A stretch of 36,463 bases of DNA from Oscillospiraceae bacterium (GTDB lineage: Bacteria; Bacillota_A; Clostridia; Oscillospirales; Ruminococcaceae). The stretch lies in the NCBI GenBank assembly GCA_017829075.1, contig JAGAJA010000062.1, positions 1-36,463 of the forward strand, in the 5' to 3' direction. A program made the position numbers and the translations under genes. Of this stretch, positions 16,399 to 25,213 are shown in pieces. The notes under the pieces are model-generated. The model ran no database searches. It was not told the DNA's origin and saw only the letters and a program-made list of their open reading frames with translations. Positions within the stretch are counted from its first letter, which is position 1; every line of letters starts with the position of its first letter.

Positions 16399-16795
16399 AT
16401 GGCAGTATTATCCTTGAAGGTAATAGATTAATACTAATAACCATTTAAACTCAGGAAATCTTTGCAGAAATCCAGCACCGCTATCGTCGTCAAAGAAACT
16501 TGACGTACATATAGTACGCCTGCGTTTCTTTTCCTAGATAGCGGCACTGTCTCTCTGCAAATCTTTTCCCTCATTCAAACGGTTATTAGTATAAAACGAA
16601 AAAACCAGATATGTTTCAAGCGGCGAAGATCAGGTCGTTCTCGTGAATACATCGCAATACGTTGAGGGGGACAGAATTTGTCTTGAAACCGATACAAAGA
16701 ATATATTTGTGTGGATACAATTTGACGACGCTTTGGGCGCTTCGCTTGTTTTTATTACGGACAATAATTCTTACGATATTCCTATCGGTGAGTAA
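16399..16795 (+). pseudogene. Third gene of the GH88 cluster, split by a MITE and truncated
   Basis: An ATG at 16399 opens MAVLSLKVID and is cut at a TAA that belongs to the inserted element (16431-16592). Beyond the element an open frame (NEKTRYVSSGEDQVVLVN..., then ...IFVWIQFDDALGASLVFITD...) runs to a stop at 16793-16795. Joining the two parts gives about 75 residues of beta-rich sequence that I recognise loosely as the N-terminus of a longer carbohydrate-active hypothetical in uronate/pectin clusters. The expected continuation after the final PIGE is absent, so the gene seems both interrupted and 3'-deleted. The family link is from memory and weak; the interruption is visible directly. 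Confidence 0.55.
16431..16592. mobile_element. 162-bp MITE-like element with 12-bp terminal inverted repeats
   Basis: Ends are ATACTAATAACC (16431-16442) and its perfect complement GGTTATTAGTAT (16581-16592). Most of the element is an imperfect palindrome: GCAGAAATCCAGCACCGCTATC on the left pairs with GATAGCGGCACTGTCTCTCTGC on the right, and GACGTAC/GTACGCC flank the centre. There is no coding capacity, so any movement would depend on a transposase elsewhere. It interrupts the gene at 16399-16795. A TA-like duplication at the edges is possible but not clear. Confidence 0.75.
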
Positions 16796-16811
16796 TAATC
16801 AGTATTAAATT

Positions 16812-16847
16812 AAAAAGCTGTACCTGTGTTTAGGTACAGCTTTTTTT
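16812..16847. terminator. Bidirectional terminator
   Basis: Perfect 10-bp stem AGCTGTACCT/AGGTACAGCT (16816-16825 and 16832-16841) flanked by AAAAA on the left and TTTTTTT on the right. It serves the plus-strand GH88 cluster remnant and could also end the minus-strand glg operon, whose last gene stops at 16943. Confidence 0.85.
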
Positions 16848-16942
16848 GCATATAGCCACTTATTTATCTTGGTCAGATACTTCTTTATTGGCAGCCCACT
16901 AAGCCGTGCGCTTTTATAGAACAAATCGTATGTACCGTCAAA

Positions 16943-18067
16943 TCAAACGCTTGCGCCCTTTGAAATGAATACCGGGTAATCAGTCGAGCCGGTAATAGTG
17001 CGGTTCTTGGTGAGGGTAGCGTCCTTATCGGAAATACCGTTGATGAACGCAGCCTTTTCCTCAATCACAGTACCCTGCATGATGATACTGTTCTTTACAA
17101 CAGCGCCCTTTCCGACAACTACACCGCGGAACAGAACGGAGTTCTCCACAGTGCCGTCGATGATGCAGCCGTCAGCGATGAGAGAGCCTTTCACGTTGGC
17201 ATCAATGCCGTACTTCGCGGGAGCGACATCTCTTACCTTTGTGTAGATCGGCTTATCCAGCGGGAATACCTTGTGGCAGACATCACGGTTCATCATGTCC
17301 TGATTTGCCTTGTAGTAGGTCTTCATTCCGTCGATTATCTCATAGTACCCGTCATACTTGTAGCCGTAAACCTTGAAATCGTGCAGCTTGTGCTGGAGGA
17401 TATCGGTTTCAAAGCTGTAAAGGCTGCGGCACTCAGACTCGCGGATTATGTTCTCAAGGAACTCGCGCTTTGTAACATAGATATTCAGTGCGGCATTCAT
17501 CTCGCCGCTGATCGCAGGTCTTGAAAGCACATCATAAACAACGTCATTATCGTCTACGCAGAGAACCGTGAACTTTGAAGCTCTCTCGCTGTCGTAAACT
17601 TTCCTGCCGTAAACGCAGGTTATGTCCGCGCCCTTCTTCTCGTGGAACTCGATTATCGGCTTGAAGTCGATATTTGCGACCACGTTGCTGTCCGCCATGA
17701 TAACATACTCCGCGCCGGACTCATGAATGAACTCAAGTGCACCCGCAAGCGCCTCCAGACGACCTCTGTAAACGCCGTTGTCACTTCTTCCGTAAGGCGG
17801 CAGAATGTGCAGACCACCGGTCTTTCTCGCCAGATCCCACTCACTGCCCATGCCGAGATGATCCATCAGCGAATAGTACTTAGCCTGTGTGATAATTCCC
17901 ACCTGAGTCATTCCCGAATTGACCATGCTTGACAGCGGGAAGTCAACAAGACGGTATCTCGCTCCGAACGGAACGCTCGCCATTGCTCTCGCCTTAGTCA
18001 GTTCGGGAAGATTTTCTTCATGCATATTAGCAAAAATAAGTCCTAAAACATTACCCATACTTGCCAT
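16943..18067 (-). CDS. glgD: Glucose-1-phosphate adenylyltransferase subunit GlgD
   Basis: A 374-residue ADP-glucose pyrophosphorylase-like protein: N-terminal nucleotidyltransferase fold (SVPFGARYRLVDFPLSSMVNSG, VIMADSNVVANIDF) plus a C-terminal left-handed beta-helix (GSLIADGCIIDGTVENS, GVVVGKGAVVKNS). The N-terminal loop reads GLIFANMHEENL instead of the GGxGxRL nucleotide-binding signature, as is usual for GlgD. It is therefore probably a non-catalytic partner that modulates GlgC in a heterotetramer. It lies 22 bp after glgC with AAAGGAAG upstream, and is the last gene of glgB-glgC-glgD. Confidence 0.93.
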   Translation of the reverse strand: MASMGNVLGLIFANMHEENLPELTKARAMASVPFGARYRLVDFPLSSMVNSGMTQVGIITQAKYYSLMDHLGMGSEWDLARKTGGLHILPPYGRSDNGVYRGRLEALAGALEFIHESGAEYVIMADSNVVANIDFKPIIEFHEKKGADITCVYGRKVYDSERASKFTVLCVDDNDVVYDVLSRPAISGEMNAALNIYVTKREFLENIIRESECRSLYSFETDILQHKLHDFKVYGYKYDGYYEIIDGMKTYYKANQDMMNRDVCHKVFPLDKPIYTKVRDVAPAKYGIDANVKGSLIADGCIIDGTVENSVLFRGVVVGKGAVVKNSIIMQGTVIEEKAAFINGISDKDATLTKNRTITGSTDYPVFISKGASV

Positions 18068-18089
18068 ATCAAAAACTTCCTTTCCTATC

Positions 18090-19295
18090 TCATATATCCT
18101 TAGAAATCATAGCCTTAGGCGGTGCAACAGCCTTGTCGGAAACATTGACGTTATGACCGATTACCGCAACGCCCCAGCTCGACTTGTCCTCGATAAGCTC
18201 CGGACGTTCTCCGATATGTGCGCCCTCGCCGATAACGCAGTTTTCACCAACGATAGAGTACTCAATAACTGCGCCCTTCTTGATGATGGTGTTAGGCATG
18301 ATGATACTGTCACGAACGATCGCGCCCTCTTCTATAACAACTCCCGCGAACAGCACCGCGAAATCTACCATACCGTTGATCTCGCAGCCCTCCGCTACCA
18401 TGGAGTTCTGGATCTGGCTGTTGGGACCTGCGTAATGCGGCGGCATTACCGGGTTTCTGGAATAGATCTTCCAGTTATCGTCCAGCAGATCGAGGGGTAC
18501 GTTCGGGTCGAGCACGTCCATGTTTGCTTCCCACAGGGAGTCGATAGTTCCTACGTCCTTCCAGTAGCCGTCAAAGTGGTAAGCCACCATTTTTTCCTTG
18601 TTCTCCAGCATTGCCGGAATGATGTTCTTACCAAAGTCCTTTGTCGCGCCCTCGTCGTTCTCGTTGTCGATGAGGTACTTGCGGAGCTTCGACCATGTGA
18701 ATACATAGATACCCATTGAAGCAAGGTTGGACTTAGGCTCCTTGGGCTTCTCGGCGAACTCATAGATAGTGCCGTCAGGGTTTGCGCTCATGATGCCGAA
18801 GCGGGGAGCCTCTTCCCACGGAACTTCGAGAACCGCGATAGTCGCGTCAGCCTCGTTCTGCTTGTGGAAATCCACCATCTTGGAGTAATCCATTTTGTAG
18901 ATGTGGTCGCCGGAAAGGATTACCACATACTCCGGATTGTATCTGTCAACAAAGCCGATATTCTGATAAATTGCGTTAGCCGTGCCGGAATACCACGCCT
19001 TGCCCGCAGCGGTTTCATACGGCGGGAGAACATGAACTCCTCCGTGCGCTCTGTCAAGACCCCACGGCTGACCATTGCCTATGTACTCGTTCAGTACCAG
19101 CGGCTGATACTGTGTAAGAACGCCTACGGTGTCAATACCTGAATTTACGCAGTTCGACAGCGGGAAGTCGATGATCCTGTACTTGCCGCCGTAAGGAACA
19201 GCCGGCTTCGCCATATCCTGCGTCAGTGCGTAAAGGCGGCTTCCCTGACCGCCGGCAAGCAGCATGGCTACGCACTCTTTTTTAATGTGATTCAT
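18090..19295 (-). CDS. glgC: Glucose-1-phosphate adenylyltransferase, catalytic subunit GlgC
   Basis: A 401-residue ADP-glucose pyrophosphorylase making ADP-glucose from ATP and glucose-1-phosphate, the committed step of glycogen synthesis. The catalytic N-terminal loop [16 protein letters not shown] and [15 protein letters not shown] are intact, as are [11 protein letters not shown] and FAEKPKEP; a hexapeptide beta-helix follows. The ATG overlaps the glgB stop by 4 nt, with AGGAGG just upstream inside glgB, so expression is coupled. Cellobiose phosphorylase encoded at 27405-29930 would supply its glucose-1-phosphate. Confidence 0.96.
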   Translation of the reverse strand: MNHIKKECVAMLLAGGQGSRLYALTQDMAKPAVPYGGKYRIIDFPLSNCVNSGIDTVGVLTQYQPLVLNEYIGNGQPWGLDRAHGGVHVLPPYETAAGKAWYSGTANAIYQNIGFVDRYNPEYVVILSGDHIYKMDYSKMVDFHKQNEADATIAVLEVPWEEAPRFGIMSANPDGTIYEFAEKPKEPKSNLASMGIYVFTWSKLRKYLIDNENDEGATKDFGKNIIPAMLENKEKMVAYHFDGYWKDVGTIDSLWEANMDVLDPNVPLDLLDDNWKIYSRNPVMPPHYAGPNSQIQNSMVAEGCEINGMVDFAVLFAGVVIEEGAIVRDSIIMPNTIIKKGAVIEYSIVGENCVIGEGAHIGERPELIEDKSSWGVAVIGHNVNVSDKAVAPPKAMISKDI

Positions 19296-21388
19296 ATATT
19301 TCCTCCTGTCCCGACCTTTTGAGCCGTGATTTTCTTAGTTGTATCGCCTTTTTCGGCGGATTTAGCTTCTGTGGTGACCTCAGGCTTTTGTGCAGGCTTC
19401 TTCTCCTGAGCCGGCGTTTCGGTCTTATCGGTCTTTTCTGACTTGCCGGACTTCTCAGCCGCTTCCTCGACTTCGATAAGCTTTGACGGCGGAGTGCGCT
19501 TGTTCTTTATCTTGAAGAACAGCACTGCCATTGGCGGCAGGTCAAGGGTGATGCGGTACTGTTCGCCGTGCATCGGCTCCTCCTGTGCGGTGAGCGTCCC
19601 GTTGGAAACTCCCGTACCGCCGTATTTCAGGTCGTCGGAGTTGAACACCTCAACATAGTCAGCATAATATGGTACGCCGATGTCGTATACCTCATGCCTT
19701 ACCGGCTGGAAATTGCATACGCAGATTATTTCGTCCTTGTTCTTCGCAATTCTCCGGAAGGCTATGACGGAATTTGCGTTATCCTCGCTGGAGATCCAGT
19801 GGAAGCCCTCCCAGCTTGTATCACACTCCCACAGGGGTGGATTGTCCTTGTAGAATTTATTCAGATCCTTGACATATTCATGAAGCTTTCTGTGCGGCTC
19901 GAACTCCATTACCTCCCAGTCAAGCTGAGTCTGGAAGTTCCACTCCTTGTACTGGGCGAACTCCTGTCCCATGAACATGAGCTTCTTTCCGGGGTGAGCC
20001 ATCATGTAGCCTAAGAATGTACGCATGGAATTGAAGCGGAACTCACGTGGGCCGCCCATTTTATCCAGCATGGAGCACTTTCCGTAAACCACCTCGTCAT
20101 GCGAGATAGGCAGGATAAAGTTCTCCGAAAACGCATAGTAGAATGAGAATGTAACTAAATTCTGATTATACGGACGTCCCAGCGGATCCATGGACATATA
20201 GCGGAGCATATCGTTCATCCAGCCCATGTTCCACTTGAAGTTGAAGCCCAGACCGCCGATGTCCGCAGGCTTTGTAACCATAGGCCATGCGGTGGACTCC
20301 TCCGCGATCATCATTATGTTGGTATGCTCTCTGAAAAGCGCTGAATTGAGCTTCTGGAGGAACGCCACAGCCTCAAGGTTCTCATGGCCGCCCTTGTGGT
20401 TCGGACGCCACTCGCCTCCCTGCCTGTCGTAGTCAAGGTAAAGCATTGAAGCAACAGCGTCAACGCGAAGTCCGTCAACGTGATATTTCTCTATCCAGTA
20501 ATTTGCGTTGGAAATAAGGAAGCTCTGCACCTCCGGCTTGCCCCAGTCGAAAACATGGGTGCCCCAGTTCTTGTGCTCCCTTTTCAGCGGGTCGGAATAT
20601 TCATAACAGCTCGTTCCGTCAAACTCGTACAGACCCGCCGCGTCCTTCGGAAAGTGCGCCGGAACCCAGTCAACAATGACTCCAATGCCCTCGGAATGGC
20701 ATTTGTCAACGAACCACATGAAGTCGTGGGGAGTGCCGAAGCGCGAAGTTGGAGCGAAATAGCCTATCTGCTGATAGCCCCAGCTTCCGTCATAGGGATA
20801 TTCTCCGATAGGCATAAGCTCAACGTGGGTGTAGCCCATCTCCTTGACGTAGGGGATAAGCTTCTCTGCAAGCTGGCGGTAGCTGAGATAATTCTCGCCG
20901 TCCTTGCGCCATGAGCCTACATTCACCTCATAGATATTCGCGGCGCTGTCGTAAATATTCTTCTTGTGAAGCTCCTCAAGATACTTCTGGTCTGTCCAGC
21001 GGAAGCCCTCGATATCATAGAACTTTGTGGCGGTATTCGGACGCAGCTCCATATGATAACCGTAGGGGTCAGCCTTGAGCTTGATAAGTCCGTCCTGACT
21101 TTCAACGCTGTATTTGTAGTTATCGTACTGCTTTATATTCTCGATGAACAGCTCCCAGATACCTCCGTCGCTTATCTTGTTCATCGGGTGGCGGGTTCTG
21201 TCCCAGTGGTTGAAATCACCGACAACGCTGATACTGCGGGCATTCGGCGCCCATACTCTGAACACTGCGCCGGTTTTTCCGCCCTTTGTTTCGCGGTGAG
21301 AGCCGAAGAACTCATAGGCATGGGAGTTCTCGCCCTGATGGAAAAGATACAGCGGAACGGTGTATTTTTCCGGAACATTGATTGCCAT
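19292..21388 (-). CDS. glgB: 1,4-alpha-glucan branching enzyme
   Basis: A 698-residue GH13 branching enzyme introducing alpha-1,6 branches into glycogen. An N-terminal CBM48 ([22 protein letters not shown], residues 41-62) is followed by the catalytic barrel. The nucleophile is D310 in DGLRVDAV, the acid/base E363 in IAEES, and the third acid lies in ISHDEV; the D-E spacing of 53 equals that of E. coli GlgB. After the C-terminal beta domain (about residue 630) is an unusual ~65-residue Lys/Glu/Thr/Pro-rich tail, probably disordered. The ATG has AGGAGG upstream and a strong promoter at 21475-21503. First gene of the operon. No glgA or glgP is in the window. Confidence 0.96.
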   Translation of the reverse strand: MAINVPEKYTVPLYLFHQGENSHAYEFFGSHRETKGGKTGAVFRVWAPNARSISVVGDFNHWDRTRHPMNKISDGGIWELFIENIKQYDNYKYSVESQDGLIKLKADPYGYHMELRPNTATKFYDIEGFRWTDQKYLEELHKKNIYDSAANIYEVNVGSWRKDGENYLSYRQLAEKLIPYVKEMGYTHVELMPIGEYPYDGSWGYQQIGYFAPTSRFGTPHDFMWFVDKCHSEGIGVIVDWVPAHFPKDAAGLYEFDGTSCYEYSDPLKREHKNWGTHVFDWGKPEVQSFLISNANYWIEKYHVDGLRVDAVASMLYLDYDRQGGEWRPNHKGGHENLEAVAFLQKLNSALFREHTNIMMIAEESTAWPMVTKPADIGGLGFNFKWNMGWMNDMLRYMSMDPLGRPYNQNLVTFSFYYAFSENFILPISHDEVVYGKCSMLDKMGGPREFRFNSMRTFLGYMMAHPGKKLMFMGQEFAQYKEWNFQTQLDWEVMEFEPHRKLHEYVKDLNKFYKDNPPLWECDTSWEGFHWISSEDNANSVIAFRRIAKNKDEIICVCNFQPVRHEVYDIGVPYYADYVEVFNSDDLKYGGTGVSNGTLTAQEEPMHGEQYRITLDLPPMAVLFFKIKNKRTPPSKLIEVEEAAEKSGKSEKTDKTETPAQEKKPAQKPEVTTEAKSAEKGDTTKKITAQKVGTGGNI

Positions 21389-21474
21389 ATAGTAAGACCT
21401 CCTGTCATAATTCTCATGTGGTTATTTGCAAAATATACAAAAAAGCCAATTCCGGCTTACTGATCCTTGTAATT

Positions 21475-21503
21475 ATTGTACCACACAAGCTATTTTTTTT
21501 CAA
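21475..21503 (-). promoter_or_regulatory. Sigma-A promoter of the glgBCD operon
   Basis: On the minus strand: TTGAAA (21498-21503), 17-nt spacer, TACAAT (21475-21480), about 87 nt upstream of glgB. The surrounding sequence is AT-rich with no clear operator. Confidence 0.75.
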
Positions 21504-21629
21504 TAGTTTTGTGGATATTTCATGTTTTTAGCTATTTTTAAGTGGTGCAATTTGGCTATTTTGCCTATCGTTTTTCAACTATCTGTAAGCATTAAATCAA
21601 TATGAAGTAAAAAACCTGAAAAATCCCCG

Positions 21630-21666
21630 AAAAACTGCGGCGAAGCTCCGGAAAGCCCCGCCGCAG
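21630..21666 (-). terminator. Terminator of spoIIE
   Basis: On the minus strand a perfect stem CTGCGGCG/CGCCGCAG (plus 21659-21666 and 21635-21642) is followed by TTTTT, 10 nt beyond the spoIIE stop codon. Confidence 0.8.
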
Positions 21667-21676
21667 TAATGTATGT

Positions 21677-23950
21677 CTATCTCCCGACAGTCACCGCAAT
21701 AATGCTGATATCGTCCTCACGACCGTTTTCAGAATTGCGGGCGGCATGGGCTATCCGCTCGGAAAGCTCCTGCGGAGAGCTGCTCTCCTTTGAAAGCTCC
21801 CGTGACAGCCACTCCTCGTCCAGCGCTGCGCCGTCCGTGGTCATGATCATCACGTCCCCGGCGGAAACATGGAATTTCTGCGCAGGAATAGTGACCCTTC
21901 CCCCGGAACCCACTGGCGGGGAGGAAAGCGCCGCACGCAGCAGCCTGTCCCTGCACTTGATATAGGTTGCCGCAGCGCCAGCCTTGTAAATAACGCATTC
22001 CCCGGTGTTGAGGTCAAGACGGCAGATGTCCAGTGTGGCAAAGCTCTCGTCCGAGGATTTCACCATGAGAGAGGTGTTGACCGTTTCAAGCGCCGCGCTT
22101 AGGGATATTCCGCTCTTTATCAGCCGGGAAGCCATACTGCACGCCAGAGCCGAGTCAATTCTCGCCCGGCTGCCGCTGCCCATGCCGTCCGACAGAATTA
22201 TGTACAGCGCCCCAGACGGGTCGGTGAAGCTGTCGTAGCAGTCCCCGCAGACCCGGTTCTTCCCCCGGCATAGCTGACAAGCCCCTATCTCCGCCGACAG
22301 CACAGCCCGCTCTGAGGCGGTGATCCGCACTCTTCCGCCGCTCGCGCTCACCTCCGGCAGATCAAGCTCCCTGCCCAGCGCCCGGATAAGCAGCTCGCCG
22401 AGATATTCCCGGTCAGGCTTAAGTTCCCCGGTGCCGTATGCCTCCAGCCGCATTTTGCCGCCCTTTGCGAAGGTCACGAACGCAGCCGGCTCGCTCAGCC
22501 CGCATTCCCGCAGCACCTTTTCCGCCCGGCGCTCGGCGGTGCGGCTTCCGGTACGGAGCTTTCCGACAGAGCTTCCGAGGTCGGTGAGTATCTCGCTCAG
22601 CGATGTAAGCTGACCAGTGTATATCCGGCGCAGCTCCCTGATGTGCTGCTGCTCGCCGGAGCTTAATAGATACTGCTCATAGGCGCGGCGTATCCCACTG
22701 ATAACTCCTGCGCGGTTGACGCACTCCGCCGCCGCGAGAGGCGACATGGACTGCTCCGAGATCTCTCCCCCGCTGCGGAGCTGCTTCACCAGCCGGTTGA
22801 ACTCGCCGTGGAACAGCTCGTATTTTTGTCCCCAGCACACCATATTGTTCGGGCAGCCCCGGCAGCACCTGTCCGCCGCATTGTCCGCCACCTGCGGCAG
22901 GCTCACGGAATACCTACGCTCCAGCGTATCCGCAGCCGCCTCCAGCCCGGTATTAACTCCGGAAACCGCTCCCGCGGCAAAGCACAGGCGCTCCTTTAAT
23001 ACCTGCGCCGCAGAATTATCAGCCCTGCCGGACTCCTTCGCTCCCAGAAGCCGCGAGGGGATCACGGCATACGCCGCGCCAGCCGCCGCAAGCTCCGCAA
23101 ATATTTTCCAGGAACCCTCCATTATTCCGCCGGCGAGTATTCCGACACAGCCGAAAAACACAAATCCCACCGCACGGGTAATCTTACCAAATTTAGAAAG
23201 GCAGCAGCTCAGCAGCGCGGCAAGGCATACCACCCCCGCTCCCGCCATATCCGCTCCCCCGGAGGTACACAATCCGAACATCATCGCGACCCCCGGAAGA
23301 GCGCATACTGCGGCTCCCTTTCTTTCCGCCGCCGCAAGCATAAGAAATCCCGCCAGAAGCCGTCCGATGTTGCAGGGAGGATAATCCAGCCTGCCCAGCG
23401 TCATGAACGCGATTCCCAATACCGCCGCCGCAAGAGCGCAGTCCCCGCTGTCCACAGCGTCAAAGCCCCGGACAGAAGTCCTGTCGTACAACAGCAGCAC
23501 ACATACCGCAAAGATCCCGGCAGTAATTGCCGTAATTATCCCGGAGAGAAGCTCAGACGGCTGATTGAACTCCGCGAAGGAGGGGAAAAACGCGGCAGCC
23601 GCCGCAAGCAGTCCCTGAACCGCGCACCTGAGCCACAGATGCTTTGATTTTGGAATGAGCCGTCCCGCAAGCACAACAGCAAGCCCGCCTATTCCGGAGA
23701 ACCCGTCCGGAAATCCATGGAGCAGCGCTCCTGCGATACCTCCGGCATAGATCCATATCCCGTTTCCTCCGGTGATCCCGGCAGCAAGCGCAGATGAACC
23801 CACCGCGCCTGTACCCGCTCCAAGCTCCATCAGCAGACCTGACGCAGCCCAGAGCGTTCCCGATATTATACTGCCCGCCTTTGTCTTGTTGATCTTGTTA
23901 AGCGTTTCCCTTGTCGTTCCCTGCCGCAGGACGACTGTCTTTTCTGCCAT
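21677..23950 (-). CDS. spoIIE: Stage II sporulation protein E (serine phosphatase)
   Basis: A 757-residue membrane phosphatase that dephosphorylates SpoIIAA to release sigma-F in the forespore. The N-terminal ~300 residues are a run of hydrophobic, Gly/Ala-rich membrane helices. A middle region follows with a cysteine cluster (CCRGCPNNMVCW) and helical segments. The C-terminal PP2C domain has the metal-binding motifs ILSDGMGSG and MMTTDGAAL plus KSSDESFATLDICRLDL. The length is near the family norm (B. subtilis about 827). The start is preceded by GAGAGGAAG. The gene is alone on its strand and shows that the host belongs to a sporulating lineage. Confidence 0.93.
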   Translation of the reverse strand: MAEKTVVLRQGTTRETLNKINKTKAGSIISGTLWAASGLLMELGAGTGAVGSSALAAGITGGNGIWIYAGGIAGALLHGFPDGFSGIGGLAVVLAGRLIPKSKHLWLRCAVQGLLAAAAAFFPSFAEFNQPSELLSGIITAITAGIFAVCVLLLYDRTSVRGFDAVDSGDCALAAAVLGIAFMTLGRLDYPPCNIGRLLAGFLMLAAAERKGAAVCALPGVAMMFGLCTSGGADMAGAGVVCLAALLSCCLSKFGKITRAVGFVFFGCVGILAGGIMEGSWKIFAELAAAGAAYAVIPSRLLGAKESGRADNSAAQVLKERLCFAAGAVSGVNTGLEAAADTLERRYSVSLPQVADNAADRCCRGCPNNMVCWGQKYELFHGEFNRLVKQLRSGGEISEQSMSPLAAAECVNRAGVISGIRRAYEQYLLSSGEQQHIRELRRIYTGQLTSLSEILTDLGSSVGKLRTGSRTAERRAEKVLRECGLSEPAAFVTFAKGGKMRLEAYGTGELKPDREYLGELLIRALGRELDLPEVSASGGRVRITASERAVLSAEIGACQLCRGKNRVCGDCYDSFTDPSGALYIILSDGMGSGSRARIDSALACSMASRLIKSGISLSAALETVNTSLMVKSSDESFATLDICRLDLNTGECVIYKAGAAATYIKCRDRLLRAALSSPPVGSGGRVTIPAQKFHVSAGDVMIMTTDGAALDEEWLSRELSKESSSPQELSERIAHAARNSENGREDDISIIAVTVGR

Positions 23951-24297
23951 TTTGAACTTCCTCTCCGGGTCAGGGCAGCCGCCCCGACTTCACAGCGTCC
24001 TGCTGTTCCTTATGATCTTTCTGCATTAGAGAGGAATAACGCACACCTGCTCATGCCCGCGACACAGGCTAGATGATACGTTCTGCTTCCTCCCGCTGCT
24101 GTGATATTATATTACCACAAAATGGAAGAAACTTCTGTCATATGAGGGAAGTAAATTATGTTTTCTTTTAATTTTATTGGTATTTTGCGCTCGGATAAGG
24201 AAAAATATAAAAAGGTTTTGACAAAACGTTTGTTTTATGATACAATGTAAATAGATATCTGTTTTTTGCAGAAATATGATAATGAAAGGTGTATATT
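23951..24297. other. Divergent intergenic region spoIIE / TPR protein
   Basis: About 350 bp. The spoIIE side has a GC-rich leader and, on the minus strand, a TATAAT at 24106-24111 without a -35 at normal spacing. A TGACAGAA further upstream (about 24134-24141) loosely resembles a Spo0A box with one mismatch. This would suit spoIIE, whose promoter in Bacillus has an unusually long spacer, but the evidence is weak. The plus side holds the strong promoter at 24218-24246. No gene or known RNA is recognised. Confidence 0.4.
24218..24246 (+). promoter_or_regulatory. Sigma-A promoter for 24298-26070
   Basis: Consensus TTGACA (24218-24223), 17-nt spacer, TACAAT (24241-24246), about 50 nt before the TPR-like gene. 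Confidence 0.85.
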
Positions 24298-24690
24298 ATG
24301 AATATTGAATTTGAAGCCGCGCTCAGATATATCGACCTCGGCAGCTACGATAAGGCAGTTGAAATGCTGAAGACCTCAATAGAAAAGGAGAGCGAAGATC
24401 CCGGCACAGCCGCGCAGATCCGCTGCGTTCTCGGAGAGCTTTACGCAAATCTCGGAAATACGGAGGAGTCCAGAGTAGAGTTTGAGAAGGTGCTGGATTA
24501 CTGCGACCAGACCAACACCCTCCCGAAGCAGAGAGTTATCGCCCAGACCTATATCGACGCATTTAACGGAAAGCTCCCGCCAAAAGTACCTCAGGAGCAT
24601 ACCAAGCGTCCGGGCTATGTTCCGCTTGTTCCAAAGCCCGTACAGGACAGGGGCTTCATTGCGAAGCAGTCCAGAAAGAACCACAGATAA
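24298..24690 (+). CDS. Small TPR-like protein of unknown function
   Basis: A 130-residue protein with about two TPR-type helical hairpins (FEAALRYIDLGSYDKAVEMLKTSIEKE; AAQIRCVLGELYANLGNTEESRVEFEKVLDYC) and a short basic tail. TPRs mediate protein contacts; no enzyme motif is present. The ATG at 24298 is preferred over an in-frame GTG 9 nt upstream because GAAAGG lies 8 nt before it. It leads an operon with dCMP deaminase and rsmA, driven by a strong promoter. The function is not recognised. Confidence 0.75.
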   Translation: MNIEFEAALRYIDLGSYDKAVEMLKTSIEKESEDPGTAAQIRCVLGELYANLGNTEESRVEFEKVLDYCDQTNTLPKQRVIAQTYIDAFNGKLPPKVPQEHTKRPGYVPLVPKPVQDRGFIAKQSRKNHR

Positions 24691-24724
24691 TCCGCTGACC
24701 TGCGGACACTGAAAGGCGGTCATC

Positions 24725-25213
24725 ATGGAAAGACGCGACAAGACCAATTACTATCTTGATATATCCCAGACGGTTGCCGAAAGAGGAACCTGCCTGCGGC
24801 GCAATTTCGGCGCGATAATCGTAAAAAACGATGAGATAATCGCCACCGGCTACAACGGTGCGCCCCGCGGACGTCAGAACTGCTCCGACTTCGGCAGTTG
24901 TATGCGCGACAAGCTGAACGTGCCGAAAGGGCAGAGATACGAGCTGTGCCGTTCTGTTCACGCCGAGGCAAACTGCATCATCAGCGCACCCCGCCACGAC
25001 ATGATCGGCTCAGTGCTGTATCTTTCCTGCCTTGACGCAAAAACCGGAGAGCTTTACGGCGATGTTGAGCCCTGCTCTATGTGCAAGCGGCTTATCATCA
25101 ACGCTGGTATTGAAAAGGTGGTCGTGCGCATCTCTCCGGCGGAACACAGGGTATTCGAGGTCGCAGACTGGGTGAATAACGACGACAGCCTGACCGGCAG
25201 CGAGGGCTATTGA
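24725..25213 (+). CDS. Deoxycytidylate (dCMP) deaminase
   Basis: A 162-residue zinc deaminase converting dCMP to dUMP for thymidylate synthesis. Zinc and catalytic residues are H79 and E81 (VHAEANCI) and C117/C120 (PCSMCKR). The N-terminal substrate region contains ATGYNGAPRG, typical of the ComEB/dCMP deaminase family, where the Asn-Gly-Ala segment binds the nucleotide. The start has AAAGG about 10 nt upstream. Its stop overlaps the ATG of rsmA by one base. ComEB-type naming would be possible, but no competence gene is nearby. Confidence 0.92.
   Translation: MERRDKTNYYLDISQTVAERGTCLRRNFGAIIVKNDEIIATGYNGAPRGRQNCSDFGSCMRDKLNVPKGQRYELCRSVHAEANCIISAPRHDMIGSVLYLSCLDAKTGELYGDVEPCSMCKRLIINAGIEKVVVRISPAEHRVFEVADWVNNDDSLTGSEGY

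Noticed and set aside
13453..16847. The GH88 block as an integrated element with attachment sites
   Set aside because: No integrase, no flanking direct repeats and no tRNA target were found; only composition suggests transfer.
23951..24120. The GC-rich spoIIE leader as an SRP RNA, tRNA or riboswitch
   Set aside because: A CCGGAGAGGAAG stretch recalls the SRP tetraloop, but the rest of the conserved helix is missing and no known fold could be drawn.
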